A program made the position numbers and the translations under genes. Source: Eremophila alpestris peregrina (Eukaryota > Chordata > Aves > Passeriformes > Alaudidae). From it: DNA of 64,000 nt. The notes under the pieces are model-generated. The model was not told where the DNA came from. It was given only the letters and a program-made list of their open reading frames with translations, and searched no databases. Shown piece by piece: positions 1-10,727 of the stretch (position 1 is the stretch's first letter; each line of letters opens with the position of its first letter). The stretch lies in the NCBI GenBank assembly GCA_009792885.1, contig WMCF01000016.1, forward strand, positions 9,781,062-9,845,061. Reading direction: 5' to 3'.

Positions 1-221
1 CAGGGATCACTGGTAAGGTGGAGGGGAGCTGGGACAGGCCAATAAGACAGGGAGGCACCAGGACTCCAAAGAGCCAGGCCAGGGCTATCTGCAGGGCTGG
101 GGATGGCTGTGCTTGGAGAGCCCCTGTGCAGGTCAGGAAGCTCTTGTCACAGCACAGGGAAGGACCTGAGGTGGCACGGGACACCATGTTCAACTGGGAC
201 AGGAAAAATCATCACACAATC

Positions 222-235
222 CACACACACACACA
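222..235. repeat. (CA)7 microsatellite
   Basis: Seven uninterrupted CA dinucleotides lie within the intron of the CHST-like gene. It is an ordinary short microsatellite. Confidence 0.85.
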
Positions 236-3200
236 CCCTCAAAACCAGGTTATCAAACACTTTCAGCACTGAATGGTAATTCTTCTCTCAGCACACTGCT
301 GTCAGAGGATGTGGGTTATGTGGCCAGGCTTTCCTGCACTGGTAGACAGTGATGAGGCACCTCAGCTGAGGATGTAGCTGCTGAACTGAGCATCAGTCTG
401 CCTGCCCATAAATTTACAACTACTTATTTAGTCAAAACTTATCCAGATATTAAGAGCTCAGGGGCACTATGGGGAAAACAGGAGCAGGCAGAGCAGCCAG
501 CCTGTTCCTCCAACAGGCTGCAGGAATTCCCCACTGGCTGCTTCAAGGCTGGACACCTCCATGCCCTGAAGCTAAATGTGTTCAGTGCCATGCCAGCAAG
601 CTAAAGGGAGTGGACTTGTGCAAGAGTCTCTGAGGGAAGGATCACCAAGTCTAGAAACAAAATTGAGGCAGATCTTCGCCTCTGAGACTTCAAAAGGAGG
701 GAGGTGGGAAAGGTTCCAAAGCAGGGACCTTCAAAAAGCCTACAGACCCCAGACATCCCAGTCAGGGCTGCTGCAAAGGGTCTGGGAAAAAAACGAAACT
801 TGCTCAATAGCATTCAAAATAAATGCTGGAAGAGAGCTCAGCTTCTCTCCCACTTGCCCTCTCCCTGTCCACCAGAAGCCAGCATAAAGATGTCCCCACA
901 TCAAGAAGCTGGCAGGTCAGAAGCACAGCTGCAGGTCCAAGATGGAGCTCCTATGGCATGACTGTGGCCCTGATCCCACGTGGTACCCTCACACAGCCTT
1001 TCATCAGCTTTGCAAACTGAAAATCCAAATTTTAGGCAGCTGCCCAGGGTGAGTCACAGCAACATGTGAGGCTGGTGCAGAGACCAAGCTGCCAGTGGCA
1101 GGGGAGTGTGTGTGCCCAGGCCAGTGTGTGAGTGTTTGCTTTTTGCAATTACTGTCCTGTCTGAGGGGCTCACACTGAAAACACACTCAGGGCACTGCTG
1201 AGCTCTGACAGATTCAGCCCACCAAGAAGGGAGCAGAGATTTGTGGCTGTGAAGTGCTGGGGGTGACAGTTCAGGATGTCAGCCACTGCAGGTTCCTCTG
1301 GCTGCTGGGTGTCCTGGGCTTGCTCAGCTCCATGCAGAGGGGACCTGGCACTGGGGGCTGCTGGAACCAGCTGTGCTGCCTCCTGCAGAGGTCCCAGTGC
1401 CTGGCTGGTGCTGCTGCAGCCCCCATTTGCTGAGCAGCCAGCACACCACACTCCTGACAGCATGAGCCTTGCAGTGGCACTGTTGGTACCATTGGTGTAA
1501 CAGGATCCAAGCCACACAGAGCCATTTCAGCCATTTCTCACACTGTGTCCTCTGGCTCCCCTTCCCTTCCCTGTCCCCATGAAGCACACACGGGTGTCCC
1601 CCAGAGCATCATGCTCTCCTTCCAACACAATGAATGAACCATCATCTGTGCTGCACAGCTCATTAAACTGTAAGAGAAACAAAACAAGCCCCAAGGCCCA
1701 GTGCTATCTCCTACACTGGGTGATCTGTGAAGGACATGCAGGAAGACTTCACCCAAGCAGTGACCACCCAGCTCCTGGGGATACACAGAAACTCTTTCTT
1801 CTCACCTTTGCCCATGTAGGCCTTCGACTTAGACTGAAGTTTTAGCTTCCTCGTGAAAGCCACATGCAATTGGGAAATGGAGAACAGAGCAAAAAGAGAC
1901 ACTTAGGGGTTGAACCCTATTTATCAGAGCTCCAGAACTGACTTTAATGGGTAATTTACTAGAATGACATGGAGTACAAACCTGCAACAGCAGAAACTGG
2001 CATTGCTGGAATAAATCACAACAGCCAGCCATGAAGCAAGGATCCCAGCATCTGGAAATGAGCATCAGGGATGGGGGACAACCTCACAGGGCAGCAGCAT
2101 ATACAGGGGGCATTCAGAAATATCTCCCACCATCCAGCCTTGCTGGGAGGATTTTACCGCCAAGGGGGGAGTTCCATTTGAAGAAGAGAAAAATTAAAAG
2201 ATCTGTGTGAATCAGTGGGGAAATTGCACAGAGTTTGTGGTTGAGTACAGACCTGTCCCACAGCTGCAGATCCAGACGGGAGACAGAGACAGCACTGCAA
2301 GCTCTGCAGGTACAGGTGAGTTTATGGGAGAGAGCAGACTGCTCTAAACTGGGCAGCAGAGACTGAAAATGTGAGATTCAACTCCCCATTGACATCAGTC
2401 ACTCCCCTCCATCCATGACAAATTTTACTGGGGGAAAAAAAGTGCCTCCAGCTCCTAGGGTAGGTTCATTTGTTCACTCTCAGTGCAAACTGTGCTTTGC
2501 AGGCAGGACCAAGGCACACTGGTGTTAAACCCTGAAAGGCCACCAGAGCTACTCAGTAAGATGTTTCCCCCTTGTCAGACTGCTGGTAGTCCTTAGCTGC
2601 CTTTGAACAAGGAAAGTTTTGGGCTTTTGCCCAAAGGCTCAAAGAGAAACATCCCCCCTTGGCCCCTCAGAAGTATTTAGGGAGCTAAGCTCCTCTTTGG
2701 GTACTCAGCTCCAAGGGGCAGTACTGGGAGTTAAGTGCCTAATGCCTTTGCAGTTTCTTGGCTTCTGATACAGAGTCCTGGGAAAGACAGCTGTGTTTGC
2801 ACTGGAATTAAGATGGAGGGTTTCTCATGCTCTCCATTCAGATGCCTGCGGGATCCAAGGACCAAGAAACAAACCCAGCACATAACAAATCCCAACACCC
2901 TCAGGAGAGCCCTGGCCACTGCACAAGCACTCATCTCCCAGCCCTGGACCTCACCAACCCGCGCCAACACAGGCAAAAGTCCTACTGGTGCTGGTCCTGT
3001 GGAGTTCTTATTGCAGGATATTGGAGTTTTGTGTGTGGGGACAAAATGCAGGTGCATGGTGCTGCCAGACAGAAACAGCCAGAGGAGATGCCAGAGGAAT
3101 GTGGGGCCAGGAGAGGCTGGATGCAGCCAGCAGAGCCACCAGGACACCAATTTCTCCTGCAGGGACAGAGTTAACTCTGGCTGTGCTAAGCCCACTCCTT

Positions 3201-3576
3201 TCCCCTCCGAAACCTCTTGCATGTATCAGAGATTCTCAGGAAACTGTATAAAGCCAAGAAGGACTAGAGAAAGCATTCCTGATGAAAAGCCTGGCCCTCA
3301 GGAGCAGATGGCCTTCATTACTGTCCTGCTCTCAGCACCAAACCGCGTGGATTCTTCTACCCCGACAGGTCACGGATGGAGCAATTCACATCTTTTCCAA
3401 ACATGGCAGATCTGAGGGCTTCCAGCCTGTGTCTGCCAACATCTTGGCTGATAATTGTTGCTGTTCTTCAAGTACTGGCTCCTCAAAAGGAGGGGGCTGT
3501 GTCCTGGGCATCACTGGTACTATAACTGGGAAAATGAGCTGGGCAAAACTGCCCCATGACAAAAATAAAACAAAAC

Positions 3577-3754
3577 GGAGAGGAGAGGAGAGGAGAGGAG
3601 AGGAGAGGAGAGGAGAGNNNNNNNNNNNNNNNNNNNNNNNNNNNNNNNNNNNNNNNNNNNNNNNNNNNNNNNNNNNNNNNNNNNNNNNNNNNNNNNNGAG
3701 AGGAGAGGAGAGGAGAGGAGAGGAGAGGAGAGGAGAGGAGAGGAGAGGAGAGGA
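3577..3754. repeat. (GGAGA)n purine-only pentanucleotide array containing an assembly gap
   Basis: Perfect GGAGA repeats run from 3577 to 3617 and again from 3698 to 3754, interrupted only by 80 Ns (3618-3697). The same unit on both sides shows that the gap lies within one array of uncertain true length. One strand is purine-only and the other pyrimidine-only, a composition able to form triplex (H-DNA). All reading frames through it are open, which produces artefactual frames on both strands. Confidence 0.95.
3618..3697. other. Assembly gap (80 Ns)
   Basis: There are 80 undetermined bases inside the GGAGA array. The gap was probably caused by collapse or poor read-through of the repeat. Confidence 0.99.
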
Positions 3755-6700
3755 AAAACGAAAAATCAACACGATCTGAGGGTGGCTTAGATTTGCCATC
3801 CCCACCTGTGCCTGCAGCCTTAGCCAGGGTAGAAGCAGTATCTCCCTCCTTATCTGGAAGGCTGAGGACATGTGTCAGCCAGCTGCAGGCATGACCCAGG
3901 CTCAGAGCACTCGCTGGCCGAACCGCGCGCACGTCCCAAGGCAGCGGCTGAATTTCAGCCTCCAAATACCTTTAAACAATGGGGAGGAACTGAGGCCTAA
4001 AATAGGCTCTTTCCTGTTCTGAAAAAAAAAAAAAATCCCTGGTTTTCAAAGGTCTGCTAATATTTAAGTGTGTATTTATCTCCATTCACGCCAGGTCTAG
4101 GTGCAGTTGTATGTTCAGGGACTAGAGCTCTGTGGGTCAAATCACTTATCAACTCTATAATCTCTATAATAATTTGTATCCCCCTGAAGGGACCAATCTT
4201 TAGGCACAGAGGTGGAGCTGGCTGAGATCAATAAATCTGGAACAATGAGAAGCAAGAGTTTCTCCAAGATCTGCTAGTCCTGAGGGGTGTTGGGCTGGGC
4301 AACTGAAACCACCAGAGAACCAGCAGAGAGTGGTGGCAGTGGTGTCCTCCATATCCACCTTGGCACATCAGAGGGCTAAGAAACACACAAACATGCTGAG
4401 GCACTTTCCAAACCATGATACCCACTACATGTGTTGATGTGGCATCTGGCATTGCTGCTCATCCTTCCTGCAACACCCCAACCCTTCTCTCTCAGGCTGG
4501 TGAAGGGGTTGTAGAAGGCTGTGCCCTTGAAGAGTCCAGAGGAGATCCAACTGGTTCATACAGGAGTAGATAAGGATGGAGAGAGGGCTTTTGCTGCTTT
4601 CTCACTTGGAAAGCTTTCTGGAATAGTATCACAACCCTGGCACTTCTGGTATCTCTTGTTGTGAAAGCGTCAGACCAAAGGCTGAGTATGTCTCACCTGC
4701 AAAGCCCCGTGAGGTCCAACAGCTCGTGCTGACAGCAGGTTGTGAAACAACATGGGGAGTGCAGAAGCCAGCATTGAGCAAGTGCTGCTAAAAAGACCTA
4801 AGAAACAAGAGCTGGATGCTGCAAATGGACAGAACCACAGCAGAAATAAAGGAGCACTTTGAGACTGAGAGCTTTTCCTTCTTTCTTATTGGAGAAAATC
4901 TGCCAGGTGTCCAGATGCTATTGCCTACTCACAGTTGCCCCAAAGACATCCCACTTGGGTGGCCTCACAGCTCTGCCCTGCAGAAACCTCAGGCCAGATG
5001 AACACAGGGCCTTAGGACCCTGCAATTCACCTCCCTCTACCTTCTTCACATACTCCCCCTTCCCTCTATCCCACGTCTGTACTACCAGAGTCATCCCACA
5101 TCCCCCACTGTTGCTAAAATCAGTGTGGACCCCCTGAGAACAGCAGTGACCAAAGCTCTGACGTGGACAAGGAATGGCAGCCTCCAGTATCTCCTGCTGT
5201 GCCAGCCTAGATGTGCTGCCAGCAGAGTGAGATGAAATACCAGCCTGGGAGCACTGCTGTATATTCTCACCTCTGTGCAGAACATGTACAGTGTGCACAA
5301 GTCAGCACAGCTAATGGTGCATTACTCCTGCAGGGAACAGCAGAGGAACATCAGCTCAGAAGATGGGTGACAATCATGCCAAGGCCAGACAGGATCTCCT
5401 GGATGGCTGTGGGGTGACACCAGTACAGCCAAGGGCTCCTGGTGGCCCTCATCACTGCCTGAGCCCAGCTGAGATGGCATGAGGTTTGCTTGGCAGGTTA
5501 GTGCACTTGCCCACGCCACTAGCCCAGGTGCAGGAGGTGTTGAAAGGTGACTGCTCCAGGTAAACCCTGGAACTACCACTGTGGCATGGTGTGGAAGGTC
5601 CAGTGGCCAGTGTGCTCAGCATCACTTCAACACCTTCCTGCAATGCAGACCTCCTGCCCTTGACCATGTATCTCTGAGCCTGGAGCAGGACAGCTGATGG
5701 CCAACAGGACAGACAGGTCACCACTGACTTGAAGCGAGCAGGGGACAGTCCCTGGCACAGCTCCACCCCAGGGCCAGGGGAAAGCTGGACCTACAGCCCC
5801 TGTGTCTGCTCACTTGTACAGCCAGCAGCAAGGAAAGGCCACAAAAACCCACCAGGACCACAAAGTCAGGGCACACTCAAGCACACAAGCCCACATCCCT
5901 GTGGAGCACCAGGACCTGTCCCACCCCTCTGGCAAACACACCGAGCTCATTCCTGCCTCCAGGAGGTACAGCAGGGAATTCTGCCACTGCCTTCAGTACA
6001 AACTAATTCAGCCCACCACCAAAATAACCCACTCAGTGGCATTTAGGAGCAGAGTTATTTCAGCACACGCTGCTGTGTGGTTCCTGAGGCAGAACAAGAA
6101 AGCCTTATTCCAGCACAGCCCTGGAGCTCAGCACACACCACCCCTGCACACAACTTGCAGCCCGGGTGGAGCTGCAAGTGGGCAATGCAAACACAGCAGT
6201 TAATTCCTGCTCCCTGAGCTGAGGGAGCCCTTAGACCTCTCAGGCTTAAAGGCTTCTGGTTATATCATCTTTCTTCCCATTCCTTGTCCTGGTCACAGGA
6301 AGGTTTGGTCTCTGTGTGCCATTAGCAGGGATTAATTCAGCATGTTCCATGTAATGGACTGTGGGTGGCCCAGGGAAGGCAACCTGCTCAATCCTGCTAA
6401 CGATGGAGAAAGGATCTGACTGCTCCTGGGGGAAACTCATAGCATTGCTTCTCTTTTTTCCTAGCATTTTTCTTCATTATTATATAAAAACCAAATGACA
6501 CCAGACAACTAGGACTCCCAATAACCCCCAGGCAGCCATCACTTTAAAGATGACATTTTTGTTTGCAAATTGTTTACCTATTATTGTAACTTGTAACTTC
6601 TAAAATTCAAGTAATTGGCCTCAATTTGTTTTCCTTTGGGATAAAAAATGAAGCAATCTTTAGCTTGCTTCTTTTCTGTATCTGGTAATGACCTTTCCTC

Positions 6701-8377
6701 TGCTAGTGTGAGTTTCTCGTTGATCTGAAGAGGAAAGGAAAAACTGGAAACTTAAAAATAATAAGGGAAAGAAATGGCACAAAAATGAAGGCTGGACCCA
6801 GGGAGACAACTGTATGGCTAGAAAATAAGCTGATGCTAGAGAACATGAATATTGCTTTAACTCACCTCTTTTTTGAACCTAAAGGGGCAGATCTGCAGAG
6901 GGAACCCATACCCTCACAAATGGGTTCCTACTGAGTGACAAACATTATTTGGTCCCTTCCAGCAGTTGGAGATCCCTACCTCAGACCTATCACCATCTAT
7001 GGGAACTTTCAAAAATCCCACTTGCCCCACGTGAAAGAATAGATATGCAGGGCATTGCATTTCCCAAAGCCTCAGAGGGCCAGCACTTCTCAAGGAAGCA
7101 GTCCAGACCCAAACTCCCTCCAGTTTCGTGAACATCACCACCACTGACATCACCTGCTTTGCTCTGACCTCACGGGAACTCCGTGTGAAACTGGGTTGAG
7201 ATCAGGTAAGCAATTAAAGTCAACTAAGCACACAAAGTTCTGCTGACTCAGACCAGCAGAATATCTTTTTGAAAACTTGAGCCCTGGAAAGGGACATGTT
7301 TTCCAGTCAGATGTTAGAAAGTGTATCCAGTGTAAAACACAATCATCTCTTCATTAGCACCCCGGAGATTAAAGCTGATTCAGTGCTGCACTTCTTACTG
7401 AGCAGTCCCAATACTAAAGTAAGATGCATAAATCATTTCCTTAAGAAAAGAGAAAGTTACTAAGGAATACAATACTGATTACGGTCTTCTGGGATTTCTG
7501 AATTCATATGACAAGCTTTACATCTCGTCTTGAAATAACAAATGCTCGCTGAAACCCAACTCCTTTTCAATCTTATTCAGCCAACAAGTTATGCCTCTTT
7601 TATTTTTGGGAAAAAAACACACTAAACTGATGGAGCAGCCCCTATGAAAGGAAAATCACATTTCATTTAGTCTACATTGATAAAATTCCATTAACGTTCC
7701 AGTTAAGTCAGTCTTCTGAATTTTAAGATGTAACTCTAAAGGCCCCATTGATGGATTTCTGCTGCACTCAGAAGACATTAGTACACTGTTAAAACGGCAC
7801 GAATTACCCAATAACGTCTCTCAGGAAAGAGGAACTAATTTCCCCAAAGGAGCAGAAATAGGCAGGGAAATAAATTATACCCCCGGTACAAAACGGTTCA
7901 GATTTAAGCTCAGAATTGTTTCCCAACTTCCAAGAAATTTCCAAGAGCACACACTAGAGAAGTCCCTTGAGCCACTCAAACACCCTCCCAGGAATTTTAG
8001 TGACCGCGGGTGTCAATGGGCGCTAGCGGGACAGAGAGCTCCCCTCTCCGGCCCCGAGCCGGCACAGCCTCGGCAGGGCTCAGTTCCATGGCCAGGGCTC
8101 CATGCCCGGCAGGGACACCGAGCGGGACAGGGACCCGAGCGAAGGCGGCTTTCGGAAGGAGGCGCGGGTGTCACTGCGGAGCCGGGCCGCCACCGCCGCT
8201 CGCACCGCGCCGCCAACTCCGATGGGCTCATCCCGGGGATGTGCGAGTTCACCGGCGGACCCAACTTCAGCTCGCCGGGCGCCCCGGCGCTGCCGGAGCA
8301 AGGAAAGGGCTGCCCGCCGCGCCCCGCTCCCCTCCCCGCCGGGGGACCCTCCTGGAGCGCGTTGCCCGCGGACCCAC

Positions 8378-8471
8378 CTGGGCTGAGGCTGCTCTGGAAG
8401 TAGAAGAGGACGAGCAGCAGCGAGCCGAGGCCGGCGGCCAGCGCCAGGCGCGGCGCCCGGCTCCGCCGCAT
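8378..8471 (-). CDS. CHST13: First coding exon of a CHST11/CHST13-family chondroitin 4-O-sulfotransferase (partial gene)
   Basis: This exon encodes 31 complete codons plus one base. It starts at the ATG at 8471, which has A at -3, and ends at a consensus donor, CAG|GTGGGT, reading leftward from 8378. The peptide has a short basic cytosolic tail (MRRSRAPR), a hydrophobic signal anchor of about 17 residues, and the stem start QSSLSP: a Golgi type II membrane topology. From memory, human CHST11 has LGSFILVIFYFQSMLHP at this position; here it is LGSLLLVLFYFQSSLSP, with FYFQS, LGS and the final Pro shared. The phase (one base, G, carried over) would fit the Val that follows Pro in CHST11. Known family members transfer sulfate from PAPS to O-4 of GalNAc in chondroitin; the catalytic exons are outside the window. 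No ATG occurs on this strand between 8472 and 8867, which supports the start. CHST11 begins differently and is highly conserved, so a CHST13-like paralogue is inferred. Family assignment is fairly sure, the exact paralogue less so. Confidence 0.68.
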
Positions 8472-8520
8472 CCTCGGCCGCGGCTGGCGGCGCAGAGCAG
8501 CGCCCGCGGCCCCGGCCCGG

Positions 8521-8548
8521 CCCCGCCGAGCCCCGCCGAGCCCCGCCG
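8521..8548. repeat. Short tandem 10-mer CCCCGCCGAG
   Basis: CCCCGCCGAG occurs twice back to back (8521-8530, 8531-8540), followed by a partial third copy. It sits in the presumed 5' UTR or proximal promoter, between the GC box and the start codon. Slippage-prone GC-rich DNA of this type is common in CpG islands. Confidence 0.7.
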
Positions 8549-8560
8549 GGCGCCGCCGCC

Positions 8561-8570
8561 GCCCCGCCCC
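8561..8570 (-). promoter_or_regulatory. GC box (Sp1/KLF-type site)
   Basis: Read on the gene's strand this is GGGGCGGGGC, a full Sp1/KLF consensus, about 90 bp upstream of the ATG at 8471. It is one of several GC-rich boxes in the island. Binding is inferred from motif only. Confidence 0.5.
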
Positions 8571-8593
8571 GCGCCCGCGGCCCCGGGCCGCCC

Positions 8594-8605
8594 GCAGGAA
8601 GTGAC
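8594..8605 (+). promoter_or_regulatory. ETS-family (GABPA-like) motif
   Basis: The sequence GCAGGAAGTGAC contains the canonical ETS core CAGGAAGTG, common near transcription starts of CpG-island promoters. It lies about 125 bp upstream of the ATG on the gene's strand, close to the GC box. Function is inferred from motif and position. Confidence 0.45.
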
Positions 8606-8885
8606 ACGGGGCGCCTCAGCCGCCGCCACGGGAACTTCGCCCCCCGAGAGCCCCGCGGCGCCGGCGGCGGCTCGGCCCGGAGGGGGCCCGGGGGGTTCCT
8701 CGGCCGGTGCCGTGTCCGCGCCCCGCCGGCGCTCGGCAGTGCGCACTTCCCTGCCCTGCTCCCGTCACCGCTTCAGGACTCCCCGAGGGGAACGGAGAGT
8801 CGCTGGTGCGGTGGCAGGATCGGGAGTTTCCTAATGACTTTCCTCTGCACGGTCAGTACTTCGGGAGCATCACAAAGTTTCCTGA

Positions 8886-8915
8886 CCTTAAAATACACGT
8901 GGCCTTAAAATACAC
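8886..8915. repeat. Direct repeat of CCTTAAAATACAC
   Basis: The 13-mer CCTTAAAATACAC occurs at 8886-8898 and 8903-8915, separated by GTGG. It sits just outside the CpG island and is followed by a T-run at 8922-8937. No function is evident. Confidence 0.75.
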
Positions 8916-8921
8916 CTCTTC

Positions 8922-8937
8922 TTTTTTTTTTTTTTTT
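8922..8937. repeat. Poly(T) tract, 16 nt
   Basis: An uninterrupted T-run lies just upstream of the CHST-like promoter. It could be a nucleosome-excluding poly(dA:dT) tract flanking the island or merely a simple repeat. Confidence 0.8.
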
Positions 8938-10415
8938 AATATTCTTTTGGCTACCCCCGTCCCTGCGGTCTTTTACTGAAAGCAATAATGCTTCTGACTA
9001 ATTCCACCTCAAGCAATAAACTTCTGTAGAAGGAGGACATAATTTTCTATTACTCTCGGCATGCTTTTGGAAAGTGAGAGCGCAGAGTTCTCTTACTGCA
9101 TCCTCTATCCCCCAGGCTCCATAATCACAGGCAGAACCAGCCCAGAGCTTCTGTTGCCCCAGTTTTGAAATTGCAGCAATGTTTTTCACCCAGCTCCGTA
9201 AAACACTCGAGATCTACTCAAAGGCCACCTGCCAAATTAGCCAGGCCAAGAGCTGGATTCCACTGACAAAACTAATTCACTGCTTCTCTTCAGCCCCAAC
9301 ACTCCTAAGAGGACAGCTCAAGGAGGAGCCACTGGGAATGACAAAGAAAGCCTGGGTACGTGTCCATGCTGGGCTTCATTCTGCCCTCATTTAGGGCAGA
9401 GGAAACCAGGAGGAGAATCTCACTGTAGTGAAGGCAGCTGGAATGATACAAGAACACACGCAGCATCTTGCAGGCTGTGTCGGGCTATGACCATGAATTA
9501 AACAGCTCTTTGATGTCCCTGTTGGATGCTCTAGAGAGGGACAATAGAAATGAAGCCACAACTGAGACCCTACCATCCCTCCTGCAAAGGGCACAGCAGT
9601 GTGTGCAGTCAGCAGCTGGAGAGAACCTCTGCATCAGAGCCCTGTGCCTGTTTGATACAGGGAGGGACTGTGACCCCAACCTCCAGGGAGCAAGGGATAG
9701 TGCTAGGGGAGTGCTGCTGGCTGGCAGTGGCTCTTCAGATGCAACCTGCTCTCTGCTGCAAGTGGTGCAGTAATTTTGGCCCCTTGATGAGTGTGGAAAG
9801 ACTTGGGGTCTGCCTCACATGTAAAGGTGGGCTGATAGACCTCAGGGGCAGCAAAAGGGATATCTGGTACTGCTGTCCTTGGGGCCAGAGAGACTTCAGT
9901 GACTGAAGGTATATCCAGGCTGTGCAGTGGGAACCCCTTGGAGGAGCTTTTCAGGAGCTGGAAGGGTGTACTCAAGACTGTTGGTGAATTTTTCATTATT
10001 TGCACCTCCCAGTACTGAAACCAGAAAATCTAGCCCAAAGCTCCCAGAGGAACTGGGGAAATTAATCATCCCTTTAGCCCAGCTTCCCTGGATTCAGCAG
10101 GAGGAATAAAAACAGTAGAAATAACCAAACTTCACCCATAGTTGGAATTTCCCTTTAAAGAAAATAAAGTAAAAGATCCCAGTAGAAACTCAGGCACTGA
10201 GCAGGACCTGTTGAGTCCTGCTGCCTGCTGTCTGTATTTCATCCCCGGGGGCAGGGCCAGGGCCATCTGTGAGCACATCACATCTGCCAGGCTGCTCTGC
10301 AGCAGCCCGAGGTGAACGTGCTGTTGAGACCCACGGGGCTAAAAACAGAAGCACATCCATGAGGATTTCATAGGATTCCTATGTGAACTCAGCTACAAAT
10401 ACTCCCTTTTTCAAA

Positions 10416-10473
10416 GGACAAACCCGTTTTAGAAGGAGGAAGCCCCTTTTAGAAGGACAAACCCATTTTCCAG
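10416..10473. repeat. Imperfect ~20-bp tandem triplication
   Basis: Three consecutive units of 19, 20 and 19 bp share the pattern GGa(c/g)(a/g)AACCC(g/c/a)TTTTagAA, at 10416-10434, 10435-10454 and 10455-10473. The third unit diverges at its end. It is a small degenerate minisatellite with no evident function. Confidence 0.6.
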
Positions 10474-10690
10474 GGGGAAGAGGTACATTATGATAAGAGC
10501 TGACTGCTGGCAATGGCACCAGCTGCAAGGAGGTCAGGCCTTTGCTGGTGCCTGTTCCTGAGTGTGTGACAGACCTCTCTGTCACATGCTGCCCTCCTGT
10601 ACCATCCCCCTTCCCCTGCAGCCCCACCACTCAGAAAAGAGCAACCCCAGCCCATTAAGGCAGACAACAGTGACCAGTGCTTGCTTGAGG

Positions 10691-10727
10691 AGATCACTGC
10701 AGATATATAGGACAGATATATAGGACA
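10691..10727. repeat. Short direct repeat GATATATAGGACA
   Basis: GATATATAGGACA occurs twice in immediate succession near 10691-10727. It is probably a replication-slippage duplication. Boundaries are approximate. Confidence 0.6.

Larger units (their letters stand above)
1..8377 (-). other. 5' part of intron 1 of the CHST-like gene
   Basis: This region begins at the splice donor at 8377 and runs leftward off the window. I find no minus-strand frame resembling the second exon of CHST11/CHST13 (the cysteine-rich, RSPLQ-containing segment), so intron 1 must exceed 8.3 kb. That agrees with the very long first intron known for CHST11. It contains a short CA repeat, the GAGAG-type array with a gap, a poly(A) tract at about 4021-4034 and a small CpG-rich patch at about 3900-3960. 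The open frame at 2735-3415 (+) is 226 codons long but has no recognisable domain, and I do not consider it coding. Confidence 0.6.
7985..8840 (-). promoter_or_regulatory. CpG-island promoter of the CHST-like gene
   Basis: This stretch is very GC-rich and dense in CpG, in sharp contrast to AT-leaning sequence on both sides. It surrounds the minus-strand first coding exon (8378-8471) and extends about 370 bp upstream of its ATG. No TATA box is apparent upstream of the exon. This fits a broad, TATA-less vertebrate promoter. The transcription start is not determinable from sequence but probably lies between about 8480 and 8830. Open frames on both strands through the island are a by-product of its lack of stop codons. 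Confidence 0.8.

Noticed and set aside
2735..3415. 226-codon plus-strand frame
   Set aside because: No recognisable domain, starts at a non-ATG (TTG/ATG-poor) context within an intron, and other frames in the same stretch are also long. It is probably chance.
8080..8607. 175-codon minus-strand frame overlapping the CHST-like exon, as a possible overlapping uORF
   Set aside because: Its apparent start is GTG, not ATG, and there is no ATG on the minus strand between 8472 and 8867.
8010..8834. 274-codon plus-strand open frame through the CpG island
   Set aside because: GC-rich DNA lacks stop codons in all frames. The real coding exon lies on the opposite strand with a start, signal anchor and consensus donor. 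This frame is low-complexity Pro/Ala/Arg.
9468..9773. 101-codon plus-strand frame with helix-like composition
   Set aside because: It looked protein-like, but I recognise no family, and flanking acceptor/donor signals are not convincing.
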